Of a DNA stretch of 32,125 nucleotides, positions 23,236-32,125 are shown in pieces. The notes under the pieces are model-generated. The model was not told the DNA's origin. It searched no databases and saw only the letters and a program-made list of their open reading frames with translations. Within the stretch, counting starts at the first letter, position 1. Each line of letters opens with the position of its first letter. The DNA comes from Prevotellaceae bacterium UBA1743 (GTDB lineage: Bacteria > Bacteroidota > Bacteroidia > Bacteroidales > Bacteroidaceae), in contig DCHV01000079.1 of the NCBI GenBank assembly GCA_002314945.1, positions 1 through 32,125 of the forward strand, given 5' to 3'. A program made the translations under genes and the position numbers.

Positions 23236-25698
23236 TCAGAATGGGTAACCTATGGCTAAATGATATCCTAAACTTTTTCCAAAGGAAGGAAGATTATAAT
23301 AACCCTTACGTCCTGTTTCATAGGGTACATGCAGACCGATGCCAAGGTCGAAACGTATCACTAAGAAATCCAAGTCATATCTCAATCCAGCTCCAGTTCC
23401 CAATGCTATATCGTTGGCAAAACGTTTTATGTCAAAATGGGATTGTGGGCGTTCTTTGTCTTCGCGCAACAGCCATACGTTTCCCGCGTCAAGAAATAGT
23501 GCGCCATAGAGACTGGCAATAAGCGGGAATCGGTATTCGACGTTGGCTTCCATTTTGAAATCTCCCATTTGGTCGATGTAGGAATATGAACTGCTGGCTG
23601 GATGGTATGCTCCTGGTCCAATACTACGCATGGCAAAGGCACGGATACTGTTGGCACCTCCCACAGAGAACAGGTCGTTGTATGGTGCTGTGGTACTGTT
23701 TCCGTAACTCCATATCGCTCCGAGGAAGGCTTGTGTGGCGATTCCGCTTCGTGGCGTGAGCTCAAACACGTGTGTATATCGGGCAGTAATCTTCAGGTAT
23801 TGTGCAAAGGAAACGCCAAACAATTCCTTGTTACGTGTTCCATAAGATTGTCCTGCTAACGCATAGATGCTGCTTGTGAGATTGCCGGCCTCCTTTATGT
23901 GTAGCGTAAGGGTGCGAGGTGCATGTCGTAAACTGTTCCAATAGAATGTGTATTCAATGCTGGGGACAAATTTGTCTTGCATACTTGCATACAATGCCTG
24001 ATTTGCATTCACAATGGAATCGAAGCGCTCCGTTGTATGCAACTGTAGATCATATTCCAGATGGAATGGGGTGAACTCATGTCTCATATTCCGTTTCCGC
24101 TGGAAAGTGTAGTCGGCCCTTATACCCAATGAAACACGATTGAAATAATTTGCACGATTGAGCCATTTTGCATCTGTCCTGAATGCTGTGCTCGAGATGA
24201 GGTGCCTATTCAGCGAACGTCCCATTCCGAAAAAGATGAAACGTGGATATGACAGATTGAGACTGGTGCCATATTCGTATGAATTCATCATGGAACGATC
24301 GCCATGCAAGTCTGCTCCTGTCTGCCATTCGTAGGAACCCCATAGTTTCAATCCTAGCGTTTCAGCGCCTCGAAAAGCATTTTTCTTTGCCATTGAGAAA
24401 GATACGCCAGGACCCACTTGGTCATTGTCTTTTGATGTAATCTTTCCTTCGAATTCTGCATCGTATGGTTTATCCAACGTTGCTGCTATTTTTACATCCA
24501 GCGTGTCACATTTCGAAGTTGTGTCGCGTGCTACATAGTTTACATTCACTTGCGAGAACACACCCATTCCAGAGATCTTATCTTGAATGAAATCCTGAAT
24601 GTTTTGTCGATAAGGCGAACCTTTCCGATAGAACAGATACCGTTTGATTGCACCCATTTTGAGTGGGGGCTCTTCGGATTTTTTGGAATAGATCATCATG
24701 ACATCCCCTCTTTCCAGGGTGTCCAAGACTTGTGTGTCGTGATTGGTTCTGAGTCGAATGTATGTTTTTCCAATATAGAAAGGACGTTGCGCCACTGCGG
24801 GAATACTGGGAGAAGCACATACTTTCATTTGTACTTTCTGAGGGGATTGTATGGTGTCTGCCCTGAATGTGACATACTCGGGTCGAAAGAAATAGTATCC
24901 GTTGTTGCGTAAAAGCGTACTCAATCGATTACGTTCCTCATCCAGCTTGATAACGTTGAATGGGTCATTCCGTTGTAAGAGTGACTGGCGCTTCAGGACC
25001 GTCATCATACTATCTGTTATTCCGGGGAAGCGTTGGTATTCAATAGAATCCAAATGAAATAGTTCGTTGGGATGTATGTAATACTCGATTTTTGCTTCGA
25101 GGGTGTCTTTGTTGGGAATCAATGTGTGGCTGGCTATCCCTCTGAAATAACCGTAATTGTGGAGTGTATTGGTGGCTATCTGTGTACGAAGGTCTGGATT
25201 CACGGTACTGATGTACTTCGGTGTACTGGAAAAATGATTCATCATCCAACGACCGAATTTCGTATTGGAATTCATGTAGTGGTAATAGACCCACAAACGG
25301 AGGCGGAAAGGCCATCTTGCATTACTGCTCCCTATGATGGCACCATTGGGGGAGTATGCCATAATGCCTTGCACTTCACTCTTTGCTTTCTGGTAAGCCT
25401 GATGTTCTTTTTCGCGTATCTCCTTCGTGTATTTTATCTGTTCCCTTGCCTGATTGCTTTTCTCTTGTTTCGCTCCTTTACCGGAAATGGCAGAGGTGAC
25501 GGACGAATATGCATCTGCTATTGCCGTGATTACTCCGGTGGAGTCCCTGCTTTCTGTGTCATCAAATGAGGGCATTTCATCATAGTCGATTTTCTTTATG
25601 CCCGCATAGAGCTGTTCGCCTTCCGGAATATGTGATGTGACATTGCAGGCCGTGAAAATACATAGGGCCACCAGATATATACAAACGTGCATTCTCAT
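23236..25698 (-). CDS. tamL: TamL: Omp85-family outer-membrane lipoprotein (TamA-like)
   Basis: 820 aa. A lipoprotein signal ends in FTAC with Cys18 as the acylation site, which distinguishes Bacteroidetes TamL from TamA of Proteobacteria. A charged linker (about 40-110) precedes POTRA-like repeats (about 150-400: RGIASHTLIPNKDTLEAKIEYY; RNNGYYFFRPEYVTFRAD). The remainder is a beta-barrel of the surface-antigen type, with GPGVSFSMAKKNAFRGAE, the SVGGANSIRAF block near the end, and a closing aromatic strand ending GYPF. Its start overlaps the tamB stop by 4 bp (ATGA). With TamB it should move lipids or proteins between the membranes. It is the last gene of the TetR-fabG-rlu-tamB-tamL operon. 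Confidence 0.92.
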   Translation of the reverse strand: MRMHVCIYLVALCIFTACNVTSHIPEGEQLYAGIKKIDYDEMPSFDDTESRDSTGVITAIADAYSSVTSAISGKGAKQEKSNQAREQIKYTKEIREKEHQAYQKAKSEVQGIMAYSPNGAIIGSSNARWPFRLRLWVYYHYMNSNTKFGRWMMNHFSSTPKYISTVNPDLRTQIATNTLHNYGYFRGIASHTLIPNKDTLEAKIEYYIHPNELFHLDSIEYQRFPGITDSMMTVLKRQSLLQRNDPFNVIKLDEERNRLSTLLRNNGYYFFRPEYVTFRADTIQSPQKVQMKVCASPSIPAVAQRPFYIGKTYIRLRTNHDTQVLDTLERGDVMMIYSKKSEEPPLKMGAIKRYLFYRKGSPYRQNIQDFIQDKISGMGVFSQVNVNYVARDTTSKCDTLDVKIAATLDKPYDAEFEGKITSKDNDQVGPGVSFSMAKKNAFRGAETLGLKLWGSYEWQTGADLHGDRSMMNSYEYGTSLNLSYPRFIFFGMGRSLNRHLISSTAFRTDAKWLNRANYFNRVSLGIRADYTFQRKRNMRHEFTPFHLEYDLQLHTTERFDSIVNANQALYASMQDKFVPSIEYTFYWNSLRHAPRTLTLHIKEAGNLTSSIYALAGQSYGTRNKELFGVSFAQYLKITARYTHVFELTPRSGIATQAFLGAIWSYGNSTTAPYNDLFSVGGANSIRAFAMRSIGPGAYHPASSSYSYIDQMGDFKMEANVEYRFPLIASLYGALFLDAGNVWLLREDKERPQSHFDIKRFANDIALGTGAGLRYDLDFLVIRFDLGIGLHVPYETGRKGYYNLPSFGKSLGYHLAIGYPF

Positions 25699-28600
25699 TT
25701 CTCTTTCTCCTCCTTCTTTCTCTTGAAGATAAACAAGTCGCCCAGATTGTCTGATTTCCGGCGAAGCAGGATACCTGCCCCCATTTCTGTCAATTTTCCT
25801 TCCAACAACGATTCGTAGTTCTTGTCGTAGAAGAGTCGTACGTATCGAGTGCCTGTCTGGTCAAGCCGATATTCGATGGAAACATTGTCTATGATGGTTT
25901 GTCCCGTGTTCACCGCATCATTCCCTTTACTTACTTTTCCCCCCAATACGATACTTATGCGGTTTCCCCAGAAACGTTTGGCAAAACTGAAACTATAGTC
26001 GGTCTGCATAGAGCCCGCAGCGTTGGTGTTGCTCTCCATCCCAAACTGTACATCAATTGTGTTTTGGGCCATGCCCACGATCTTGTTGATTTCTGATTGA
26101 AGGAAATTATTCAACGCATTGGTGTTGCTGTATCCACTGGATTTGTTGTTTTCTGTCAGGTACATGCCTGTCGCAAGCATTGTTACGGCCACACGTCCTC
26201 GCTCATCGCTTCCCATAGCAGCCAATTCGTTTTGTATCGAGATATCCTCAGGCGCTTGCAGAGTGAATTCAAGTCCCATGTTTTTTAGCGTCTGGCTGAT
26301 GCTCAAGCCTACGTCAAATGTTACACTTCGTGGTGCTCCACCTTCTGCAGAGACAGACGCAAGTACACGTTCTGTCGCATCAATGTGCAGTCTCGGATTC
26401 ATTATGTCCCCCTGGAATTCCACATAACTGCCGTTCTGAATGTTGAAGTTTTTGCATACGACTGACATGAGCGTATATTTCATTTGGCCGCTCAGGATGG
26501 TATATCGTCCGAAGAAACGCATGTTATTATCCGTGTCGTATGTGAAGGTTAGATCGCCACCTCCTTCCAACTTGACATAATCGTTCCCATCCTCACTCAG
26601 GAGACAATGGATTTGTGCCGACTGTTCAATCGAGAGAAGTAATTGTACATCGAGATGTTGCGGTTGTATGGTTTCTTCATTTTCAACTTTCAGTGTGTCG
26701 GTAAAATCTTCAAAAGTGACTAAATCGGAAAGGCGATCTTCTACAGTGATAGGGCTTTCGCGTAGAATGTATGTAACATTAGTTTTACCCAGTACATCCA
26801 ATCGTCCTCTGACATGTATATTGTCGAGTGTGCCTGCGATACGTGAGTTTACGTTGACATAGACCTTGCCGTATGCGACTGATTCCCTTTTTCTCGGAGC
26901 ATTGATTAGTTCGTAGTTGTTAGCTTTCACTCCAATATTCATGTGTATGTTGTCTGTTTCACGGAAATCGATGGTACCATCCATGGTGAGAGCATTCTTT
27001 CCTGCGGCATAGGCACGTATATTAGTCAGGTGAACTTGGTTGTTCTCTATCATGATGGTATCATCAGGCATCTGCAGATGAATGCTATAGGGGTCGGAAT
27101 GTACTTTAAGTCCTTCTGTCCTGAATTGTCCCGACAGCAAGGGACGGTTGGGGGTTCCAGACAAATCTATCTCACCCCATGCAAAACCTTCGAGACGACA
27201 AACGTTGTCGGGGAAGAATCCGTTGGCCAGACTCATAGGTAGATGTGTGAGTTGTGCCGTGCCATTCAAAGTTCCTTCTTTCTCATCGGGTGTGTAACTA
27301 CCAGATAGTGTGAGTACCTCTTCGTCATTTTGCGTGACGATACCATCCATGAAGTGAGAGCCGTCGCTGTTGGGGAGATATACGAGATTCATTCCCACAT
27401 GCCCCAAGGCAACTCCATCGAGTGAGAGCTTGTTGATCTCTATATCCGAAGATACTGATAAATCGCTGTATGTCTGTAATAAATGTGTATCTCCTTGAAG
27501 CAATCCTTCGATATTTGGCATCAAGGGAACTGCGCGCGCCAGTTCTCCTAAGTTGAAATGGTTTATGCTCAGAGTTAGATCCTGTTTTACACTGTCATTT
27601 GTTATGCTATATAGTTTCAGTCCCGTCCCATCGTCTGCCAAGAGATCCAGATTTGCTCCAAGTCGTCCATCCTTGTCTAATTGGATGAAATTATCCTCAT
27701 TTACAGTGAACGTGCGGTAGGCAAGTACAGGTTGGAGTGGTTGAAACTGGATACGTATGCCATCTTCACGATAATCCACATTTGCGCCAAGATCTACTCC
27801 GCGTTCACCTTTTTTATCTTCGAAAATGACATGCGCCATTGCTCCGGAGGATGTAATTCCTGCTTTCAGCCACGCGTTGAATGCACCACTCTTGTTGTCA
27901 ACCCGATTCTGGATATGGCTCTTCAGGCTGATACCGGTACTGTCTTGTGATAGATTCAGGTTGAGCGTGTCTATTGTCATAGATCCTATGGTGAACGCAT
28001 TCACATATCCAGACCCATATAAACCCAGATAGGGACTTATACTCATGTTAAGGTCCAGGTGGTCGAAACAGCAACCTGTGAATTGTCGCATGACGTTGTT
28101 TATTGGATTCTGTGAACCGCTTTGTAGGGTGATGTTTACGTTAGGAAGCAGTTCGGTCAGACTGTCTTGTTGGATACGGTAATTTTTCACCTGCTTTTCC
28201 AGAGACTGTATAAAAATCTGGCTTTTGTCTATCAGGCTATCCAGATTTTCGTATGCACTCATTTTCAATTGCAGGTCACCTGCATTTAACCATGCGAAGA
28301 GTGTGTCGGGCGATAAAGTGCTTTTTATATTCAAGTCCAATGGATGAAATAGGGTGTCCTTCACCGCAAGCTGAATGTTTTTCAGTGATGCTTCTATGCT
28401 GTGTCTGTCCTTCCAGTTGCTCGTTGCGTCCATGTGAAGCGAAAGGCTCATATCCAGCGTGTCTTTGGTTATCCCCAGTTCGTGTAAGTCTATCTCTTCC
28501 ACATCCAAGTCGAGGAAGGCATTTTTCAGTTCTTTTCCCAACTCTGCACTGGCACATGCCGAGAAACGGACAAGACTGTCGTTGCAGCACATTTCCATGC

Positions 28601-29909
28601 TACCTTGTTGGTCGTGAAGGTGAGCTTCAAGATCGAGGTTGTCAAATTTCCAGCGGTCATATTTCAGTCTGTCTATTTGGAGATCTCCATCGAAGCTTGT
28701 CGAGGGGGATTGCCAGTCAAACCCACAACCCTCCATATCGACATTGGCAGAGAGGCCTGTATGCTGTTTTATCTCATCCAGTTTGGCAGATACCTTGTAG
28801 TGCTGACCTTTCAGTTCAGCTTTAGTTTTCAACTGAAGGTCGGTAATGGGGAATATATTGGGATTGACTATTTTGTTCAATATGGTATGTTTGCCTGTGA
28901 GTATGTTACACTCGGTTTCTATGCCCATTTCGTTTTCGGAAAGGAGGTTTGTGAGCTTTCCTTCCATTTCCAGCGTGACAATCTCAGACCAATCTACACG
29001 GATATCCTTCACATCCAGTTCATCCATATTACCAGAAAGGGAAATTTGTGCACAGATATTTTTCGAAGGTAATGATTTCTCAATGTTTTTAGGCAGATAG
29101 TTCTTCAGATAAGTGCGTATATCACACATACTTAGATTGATGGATAGAGTTGTTGAAAATACACCTGTTGGCTCGTTGGAGAAGGCTGTGAGATACGTTT
29201 TAGCCTCGCCGGATAGAGTGGAATATGGAGTGTGTACCATCAGATTTGTTTCGATGTATTCGCTTGGCATATCATAGCAAAATTGCATAAGTTGAACATC
29301 GAGCAATTCCCTTATGGCAATGGTATCTTTGTGATTACGAGCGTAATATATCGAATCAAATGATGCTTGTATTTCGCTGGCCTGATATTTCTCTTTTCCC
29401 AGGTCCAGACAGCCATCACGTAATGAAAGCGAATGGATATGAGTGAGGATTTCCGATGTGTCAGTTTGCATGGTAAGACGCAACCTTGTGTCTGAAATGG
29501 ATATTCCTTTTAGCGAGAGGGTCCATTGTAGTGGCGTTTTTTCTGTGGTGTCGTTAGTGGTGGAATCGGGTAGGAGATATGCTATGTCCGCACCATCAAG
29601 TCGAATTTCATTCACTCCGATTTCACTTTGCAGGATATTGCTTGCGTCAATGTGTACCATTAGGCGGTCAGCCTTAGCCGAGAGTGTAAGACTATCAGCG
29701 GCCCATACATCTCTCAGTTCCAGATTGAGTGGAAAGCACAATCTAACATATCCGATGCTGATTGCCATTCCTGTCTGTTCCGTAGCATATTCCGTAGCCT
29801 TTTTCACTGCCCACTTCTGTACTTGTGGTACATAGAGCAAGCTTGCCATTATCGCAAAGAGAATGAATGGCAGGAATAGAATGGAGACTATCAGGACTTT
29901 TTTTCTCAT
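25695..29909 (-). CDS. tamB: TamB: translocation and assembly module protein (AsmA-like/DUF490)
   Basis: 1404 aa. One N-terminal membrane anchor (residues about 5-28) is followed by a very long beta-rich periplasmic region with repeating two-fold hydrophobic patterns, as in AsmA-like bridge proteins. The N-terminal segment ISIGYVRLCFPLNLELRDV is the AsmA-type start. The C-terminal ~350 residues match DUF490, including LDVLGKTNVTYIL, YTILSGQMKYTLMS and a final RFWGNRISIVLGGKV block. It probably spans the periplasm and acts with TamL. The 3' end overlaps tamL by 4 bp and the 5' end overlaps the pseudouridine synthase gene by 4 bp. Confidence 0.93.
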   Translation of the reverse strand: MRKKVLIVSILFLPFILFAIMASLLYVPQVQKWAVKKATEYATEQTGMAISIGYVRLCFPLNLELRDVWAADSLTLSAKADRLMVHIDASNILQSEIGVNEIRLDGADIAYLLPDSTTNDTTEKTPLQWTLSLKGISISDTRLRLTMQTDTSEILTHIHSLSLRDGCLDLGKEKYQASEIQASFDSIYYARNHKDTIAIRELLDVQLMQFCYDMPSEYIETNLMVHTPYSTLSGEAKTYLTAFSNEPTGVFSTTLSINLSMCDIRTYLKNYLPKNIEKSLPSKNICAQISLSGNMDELDVKDIRVDWSEIVTLEMEGKLTNLLSENEMGIETECNILTGKHTILNKIVNPNIFPITDLQLKTKAELKGQHYKVSAKLDEIKQHTGLSANVDMEGCGFDWQSPSTSFDGDLQIDRLKYDRWKFDNLDLEAHLHDQQGSMEMCCNDSLVRFSACASAELGKELKNAFLDLDVEEIDLHELGITKDTLDMSLSLHMDATSNWKDRHSIEASLKNIQLAVKDTLFHPLDLNIKSTLSPDTLFAWLNAGDLQLKMSAYENLDSLIDKSQIFIQSLEKQVKNYRIQQDSLTELLPNVNITLQSGSQNPINNVMRQFTGCCFDHLDLNMSISPYLGLYGSGYVNAFTIGSMTIDTLNLNLSQDSTGISLKSHIQNRVDNKSGAFNAWLKAGITSSGAMAHVIFEDKKGERGVDLGANVDYREDGIRIQFQPLQPVLAYRTFTVNEDNFIQLDKDGRLGANLDLLADDGTGLKLYSITNDSVKQDLTLSINHFNLGELARAVPLMPNIEGLLQGDTHLLQTYSDLSVSSDIEINKLSLDGVALGHVGMNLVYLPNSDGSHFMDGIVTQNDEEVLTLSGSYTPDEKEGTLNGTAQLTHLPMSLANGFFPDNVCRLEGFAWGEIDLSGTPNRPLLSGQFRTEGLKVHSDPYSIHLQMPDDTIMIENNQVHLTNIRAYAAGKNALTMDGTIDFRETDNIHMNIGVKANNYELINAPRKRESVAYGKVYVNVNSRIAGTLDNIHVRGRLDVLGKTNVTYILRESPITVEDRLSDLVTFEDFTDTLKVENEETIQPQHLDVQLLLSIEQSAQIHCLLSEDGNDYVKLEGGGDLTFTYDTDNNMRFFGRYTILSGQMKYTLMSVVCKNFNIQNGSYVEFQGDIMNPRLHIDATERVLASVSAEGGAPRSVTFDVGLSISQTLKNMGLEFTLQAPEDISIQNELAAMGSDERGRVAVTMLATGMYLTENNKSSGYSNTNALNNFLQSEINKIVGMAQNTIDVQFGMESNTNAAGSMQTDYSFSFAKRFWGNRISIVLGGKVSKGNDAVNTGQTIIDNVSIEYRLDQTGTRYVRLFYDKNYESLLEGKLTEMGAGILLRRKSDNLGDLFIFKRKKEEKEK

Positions 29910-30583
29910 AGGTTAGCAAATGATTGCCATAATGTATCCTTAGGAACAGAAGCTTTTACATAGATTGTCTGATGGCTCACGGGATGTTCCAATTCAAGTG
30001 AACGTGCATGCAACGAGATACTTCCATCTGGGTTGCTACGTGCAGCTCCGTATTTCAAGTCACCCTTGATAGGACATCCTATCTTGGCCAGTTGACATCG
30101 TATCTGGTGATGTCGTCCCGTATGTAACTGGATTTCCAAAAGGAAATACCGCTGGCTACATGCTATCAGCCGGTAATCAAGAATTGCCTGTTTACTTCCA
30201 GGTACTTCACGATCGTATGCTTTTGCCTTGTTGTTGCGTTCGTCTCGTGTGAGCCAATGCGTCAGGGTTCCCTCGTCTGTTTCGGGTCTATTAGCTACAA
30301 TCGCCCAATAGGTCTTCTGTATCTGTGTGTGTTGGGCGAACATCATGTTTAGCCGAGTGAGTGCTTTACTTGTACGCGCAAAGAGTACAACACCGCTTAC
30401 AGGGCGATCCAGTCTGTGTACGACACCCAAGAACACTTCTCCTGGTTTGGCATATTTTTCTTTCAGATAACGTTTTATGTCATCTGATAGGGGAGTGTCT
30501 CCCGTTTTGTCGCCTTGCACGATATCCCCCGACTTCTTGTTCACGATGACAAGGTGATTGTCTTCGTACAGAATGTCCAACAT
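29906..30583 (-). CDS. RluA-family pseudouridine synthase
   Basis: 225 aa. The catalytic motif HRLDRPVSG is at residues 56-64 with Asp59. The N-terminal ILYEDNHLVIVNKKSGDIVQ and the C-terminal HTGRHHQIRCQLAKIGCPIKGDLKYG blocks are the family signatures. There is no S4 domain, and the protein is short, as in stand-alone RluA/TruC-like enzymes. It converts uridine to pseudouridine in rRNA or tRNA; the target is not evident. It lies between fabG (10 bp) and tamB (4-bp overlap), so it is co-transcribed with envelope genes. Confidence 0.93.
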   Translation of the reverse strand: MLDILYEDNHLVIVNKKSGDIVQGDKTGDTPLSDDIKRYLKEKYAKPGEVFLGVVHRLDRPVSGVVLFARTSKALTRLNMMFAQHTQIQKTYWAIVANRPETDEGTLTHWLTRDERNNKAKAYDREVPGSKQAILDYRLIACSQRYFLLEIQLHTGRHHQIRCQLAKIGCPIKGDLKYGAARSNPDGSISLHARSLELEHPVSHQTIYVKASVPKDTLWQSFANL

Positions 30584-30593
30584 ACGTGGTCCC

Positions 30594-31340
30594 TTACATG
30601 TTCATACCTCCATCCACTTGGATGACTTGTCCGCTCACGTAACTGGACATATCACAGGCCAGGAAAGTAGCCACATTGGCTATGTCTTCTACCTGTCCAG
30701 CACGACGCAAGGGTATGCGTGTGATCCATTCATCGCGTATTTCCTGTGGGAGTGCAGCTGTCATAGCTGTATCTATGAAGCCAGGGGCAATGGCATTGGC
30801 GCGTATTCCCTTTCTTCCCATTTCCTGGCCGATGCTCTTAGCCAAGGCGATTAGACCGGCTTTGCTGGCTGCATAGTTGCATTGTCCTGCATTTCCATGC
30901 ACGCCTACCACACTCGACATGTTGATGATGCTTCCACCTCGCTGGCGTGACATTATGGGTAGGCAGGCGTGAATAAAATTAAAGGCACTTTTCAGGTTGA
31001 CATTTATTACGGCATCCCATTGTTCCTCTGTCATTCTTAGCATCAGGTTATCCTTTGTGATGCCCGCATTGTTTACGAGGATGTCAATACGTCCGAAATC
31101 GTTCTTTACTTGTGCAACCACGTCTTCTGTTTGTTTGAAATCCGCAGCGTTGCTTGCATATCCTTTTGCTTTTACTCCGAATGCTTGTATTTCTTTCTCC
31201 GTGGCTTGTCCATTCTCGTCTATCACCAGGTCGGTAAATGCGATATCAGCGCCTTCTGATGCGAATTTCAGGGCAATAGCCTTTCCTATACCACGTGCAG
31301 CACCTGTAATCAATGCCGTCTTACCTTTCAATAGTTCCAT
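30594..31340 (-). CDS. fabG: 3-oxoacyl-ACP reductase FabG
   Basis: 248 aa, standard length. It reduces 3-oxoacyl-ACP with NADPH in fatty-acid elongation. The cofactor loop TGAARGIG is at residues 12-19, then NNAGITKDNLMLRM and the catalytic Ser-Tyr-Lys in INMSSVVGVHGNAGQCNYAASKAGLI. RANAIAPGFIDTAMT and the ending VIQVDGGMNM are typical of FabG. A paralogous short-chain dehydrogenase is possible but less likely. It starts 4 bp after the TetR stop. Confidence 0.94.
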   Translation of the reverse strand: MELLKGKTALITGAARGIGKAIALKFASEGADIAFTDLVIDENGQATEKEIQAFGVKAKGYASNAADFKQTEDVVAQVKNDFGRIDILVNNAGITKDNLMLRMTEEQWDAVINVNLKSAFNFIHACLPIMSRQRGGSIINMSSVVGVHGNAGQCNYAASKAGLIALAKSIGQEMGRKGIRANAIAPGFIDTAMTAALPQEIRDEWITRIPLRRAGQVEDIANVATFLACDMSSYVSGQVIQVDGGMNM

Positions 31341-31344
31341 TGTT

Positions 31345-31929
31345 TTATGTTTTCTTAAATGATTTGTGGATAATCTTTCGTAAAATAGAGCGGGCTGTTC
31401 GTGGAGTCATCCCTTGCATCAGGGTTCCGTTGATGTAGGGCATTTCCATTCCTTTGATGCAGCATAGGATGATTTCTGCGGTAAAGGGTATTTCTTCTAT
31501 TTCAAATCGTCCCATCATGATGCCTTCCGTCATGATGGATCTTATCAGCCCGATTTCTTGCTTGTCGAACTTTTGTCTCACTTGCTCCACTACCTCTATA
31601 TTTTGGAAATAAGCCGTCTTCAAGTTGCTGTTTCTTCTTATGGCGTCTTTTATCAAATGCAGATGGATGAAAGCCAATTCCACCAACTTGTCTTCGGGGT
31701 ACAACTGAAGTCGTGACACTTTACTCAATTCTTGTGCCAAATCTTTCATTTCATACTCAATGACAGCGAGATAAATCTGGTCTTTGTTTCTAAAATGTGT
31801 GTAGAGGGTACGACGACCATTTCCAGACATATTGGCAATGTCTTGCATAGTGGTGTTCTCAAATCCATTTTTTATGAATAAGATACGTGCCACTTCCACG
31901 ATTCGGTCCCTTGTGCCTTGTGCTCTCAT
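31345..31929 (-). CDS. TetR-family transcriptional regulator, first gene of the fabG-tam operon
   Basis: 194 aa. The N-terminal HTH is clear: TRDRIVEVARILFIKNGFENTTMQDIANMSGNGRRTLYTHFRNKDQIYLAVI spans residues 6-57 (named here by its first and last parts: TRDRIVEVA ... DQIYLAVI). The C-terminal ~135 residues are the helical ligand and dimer domain, not recognisable further. The start at 31929 is the only one that keeps the full first helix. It leaves only 8 nt after the -7 box. The regulator probably controls its own operon, including fabG, and may sense a fatty-acid-related ligand; that is inference. Confidence 0.9.
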   Translation of the reverse strand: MRAQGTRDRIVEVARILFIKNGFENTTMQDIANMSGNGRRTLYTHFRNKDQIYLAVIEYEMKDLAQELSKVSRLQLYPEDKLVELAFIHLHLIKDAIRRNSNLKTAYFQNIEVVEQVRQKFDKQEIGLIRSIMTEGIMMGRFEIEEIPFTAEIILCCIKGMEMPYINGTLMQGMTPRTARSILRKIIHKSFKKT

Positions 31930-31937
31930 AATCGTTA

Positions 31938-31970
31938 CAAAGGTAAGATTTTTTTCTCTGATTTAACAAA
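31938..31970 (-). promoter_or_regulatory. Promoter of the TetR-fabG-rlu-tamB-tamL operon
   Basis: On the minus strand TTTG (31970-31967), a 21-bp spacer and TACCTTTG (31945-31938) match consensus. The ATG is only 8 bp beyond, so the transcript should be leaderless or nearly so. Confidence 0.8.
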
Positions 31971-32047
31971 AAAACGCCTCACAAATGAGCACAATCATTC
32001 AGATGTGTGCCGTTTTTGCCTGTTTCTTGAAAAAAAAGCATCGGATA

Positions 32048-32079
32048 TTTGGCTATTTCAAAAAATGACCATACCTTTG
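32048..32079 (+). promoter_or_regulatory. Promoter of the initiator tRNA gene
   Basis: TTTG (32048-32051), a 20-bp spacer and TACCTTTG (32072-32079) match the consensus. The tRNA begins 20 bp downstream. Confidence 0.82.
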
Positions 32080-32099
32080 CACTCGAATTAAGGATATAT

Positions 32100-32125
32100 C
32101 GCGGGGTGGAGCAGTTGGTAGCTCG
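32100..32125 (+). tRNA. tRNA-fMet (initiator), 5' part only
   Basis: The sequence CGCGGGGTGGAGCAGTTGGT and the following AGCTCG match the 5' acceptor and D-arm of bacterial initiator tRNA; the unpaired C at position 1 is typical of initiators. The anticodon lies outside the window, so CAU is inferred from this 5' part. Confidence 0.85.

Noticed and set aside
28253..28825. 190-residue open frame antisense to tamB
   Set aside because: Cys-, Arg- and Ser-rich shadow frame with no motifs inside a clear gene.
31971..32040. Possible terminator or attenuator hairpin near the tRNA promoter
   Set aside because: Stems around 31978-32017 are short or bulged, and no gene on the plus strand lies upstream to be terminated.

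Overview
The window is chromosomal DNA from a Bacteroidales bacterium, most likely a Prevotella/Segatella-like member of the Prevotellaceae. I infer this from Bacteroidetes-type promoters (TTTG, a 19-21 bp spacer, then TAnnTTTG), from Bacteroidetes gene clusters (dnaN-exonuclease-coaBC-DUF4835/PorD-recN; tamB with a lipoprotein TamA, i.e. TamL), a DUF3127 protein and a GH106 rhamnosidase. The genus is inference.

Layout. 1-4.3 kb: the 5' part of a secreted GH106 alpha-L-rhamnosidase (minus strand, running off the left edge) and a divergent Tat-signal protein related to L-fucose/L-arabinose isomerases. The 478 bp between them hold an array of four 12-bp palindromes with an exact 22-bp period. 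4.3-14.0 kb: one tightly packed minus-strand run of eight genes behind a good promoter: dnaN, DEDDh exonuclease, coaBC, DUF4835/PorD-like, recN, a dead-protease/TPR protein, tilS and a zinc-ribbon membrane protein. Three of the junctions are 4-bp ATGA overlaps. 14.1-17.5 kb: a divergent SSB-like DUF3127 protein, then on the minus strand an inositol-monophosphatase-family enzyme and a TlpA-like lipoprotein, followed by prs and a ThiE-like gene.

17.5-18.5 kb is the only clearly accessory-looking stretch: a decayed transposase fragment between 10-bp direct repeats, two inverted arrays of 9-bp repeats around an AT-rich core, and a CGTA-rich cluster. It is followed by a GT2 glycosyltransferase. 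19.5-21.9 kb: rarA and purT on the plus strand. 21.9-23.1 kb: a small uncertain ORF and a sugar-nucleotide-type nucleotidyltransferase. 23.2-31.9 kb: a five-gene minus-strand operon, TetR regulator-fabG-pseudouridine synthase-tamB-tamL, joining fatty-acid synthesis to outer-membrane assembly. The right edge cuts an initiator tRNA gene behind its own promoter.

Most of the window is housekeeping. I do not see a clear new defence or mobile system. The observations most worth following are the 22-bp palindrome array, the protease-like protein that has lost its whole catalytic triad, the TetR-fabG-tam operon with an almost leaderless start, the SSB-like tail on the DUF3127 protein opposite dnaN, the 9-bp inverted arrays, and intrinsic terminators that sit inside the 3' ends of convergent genes.
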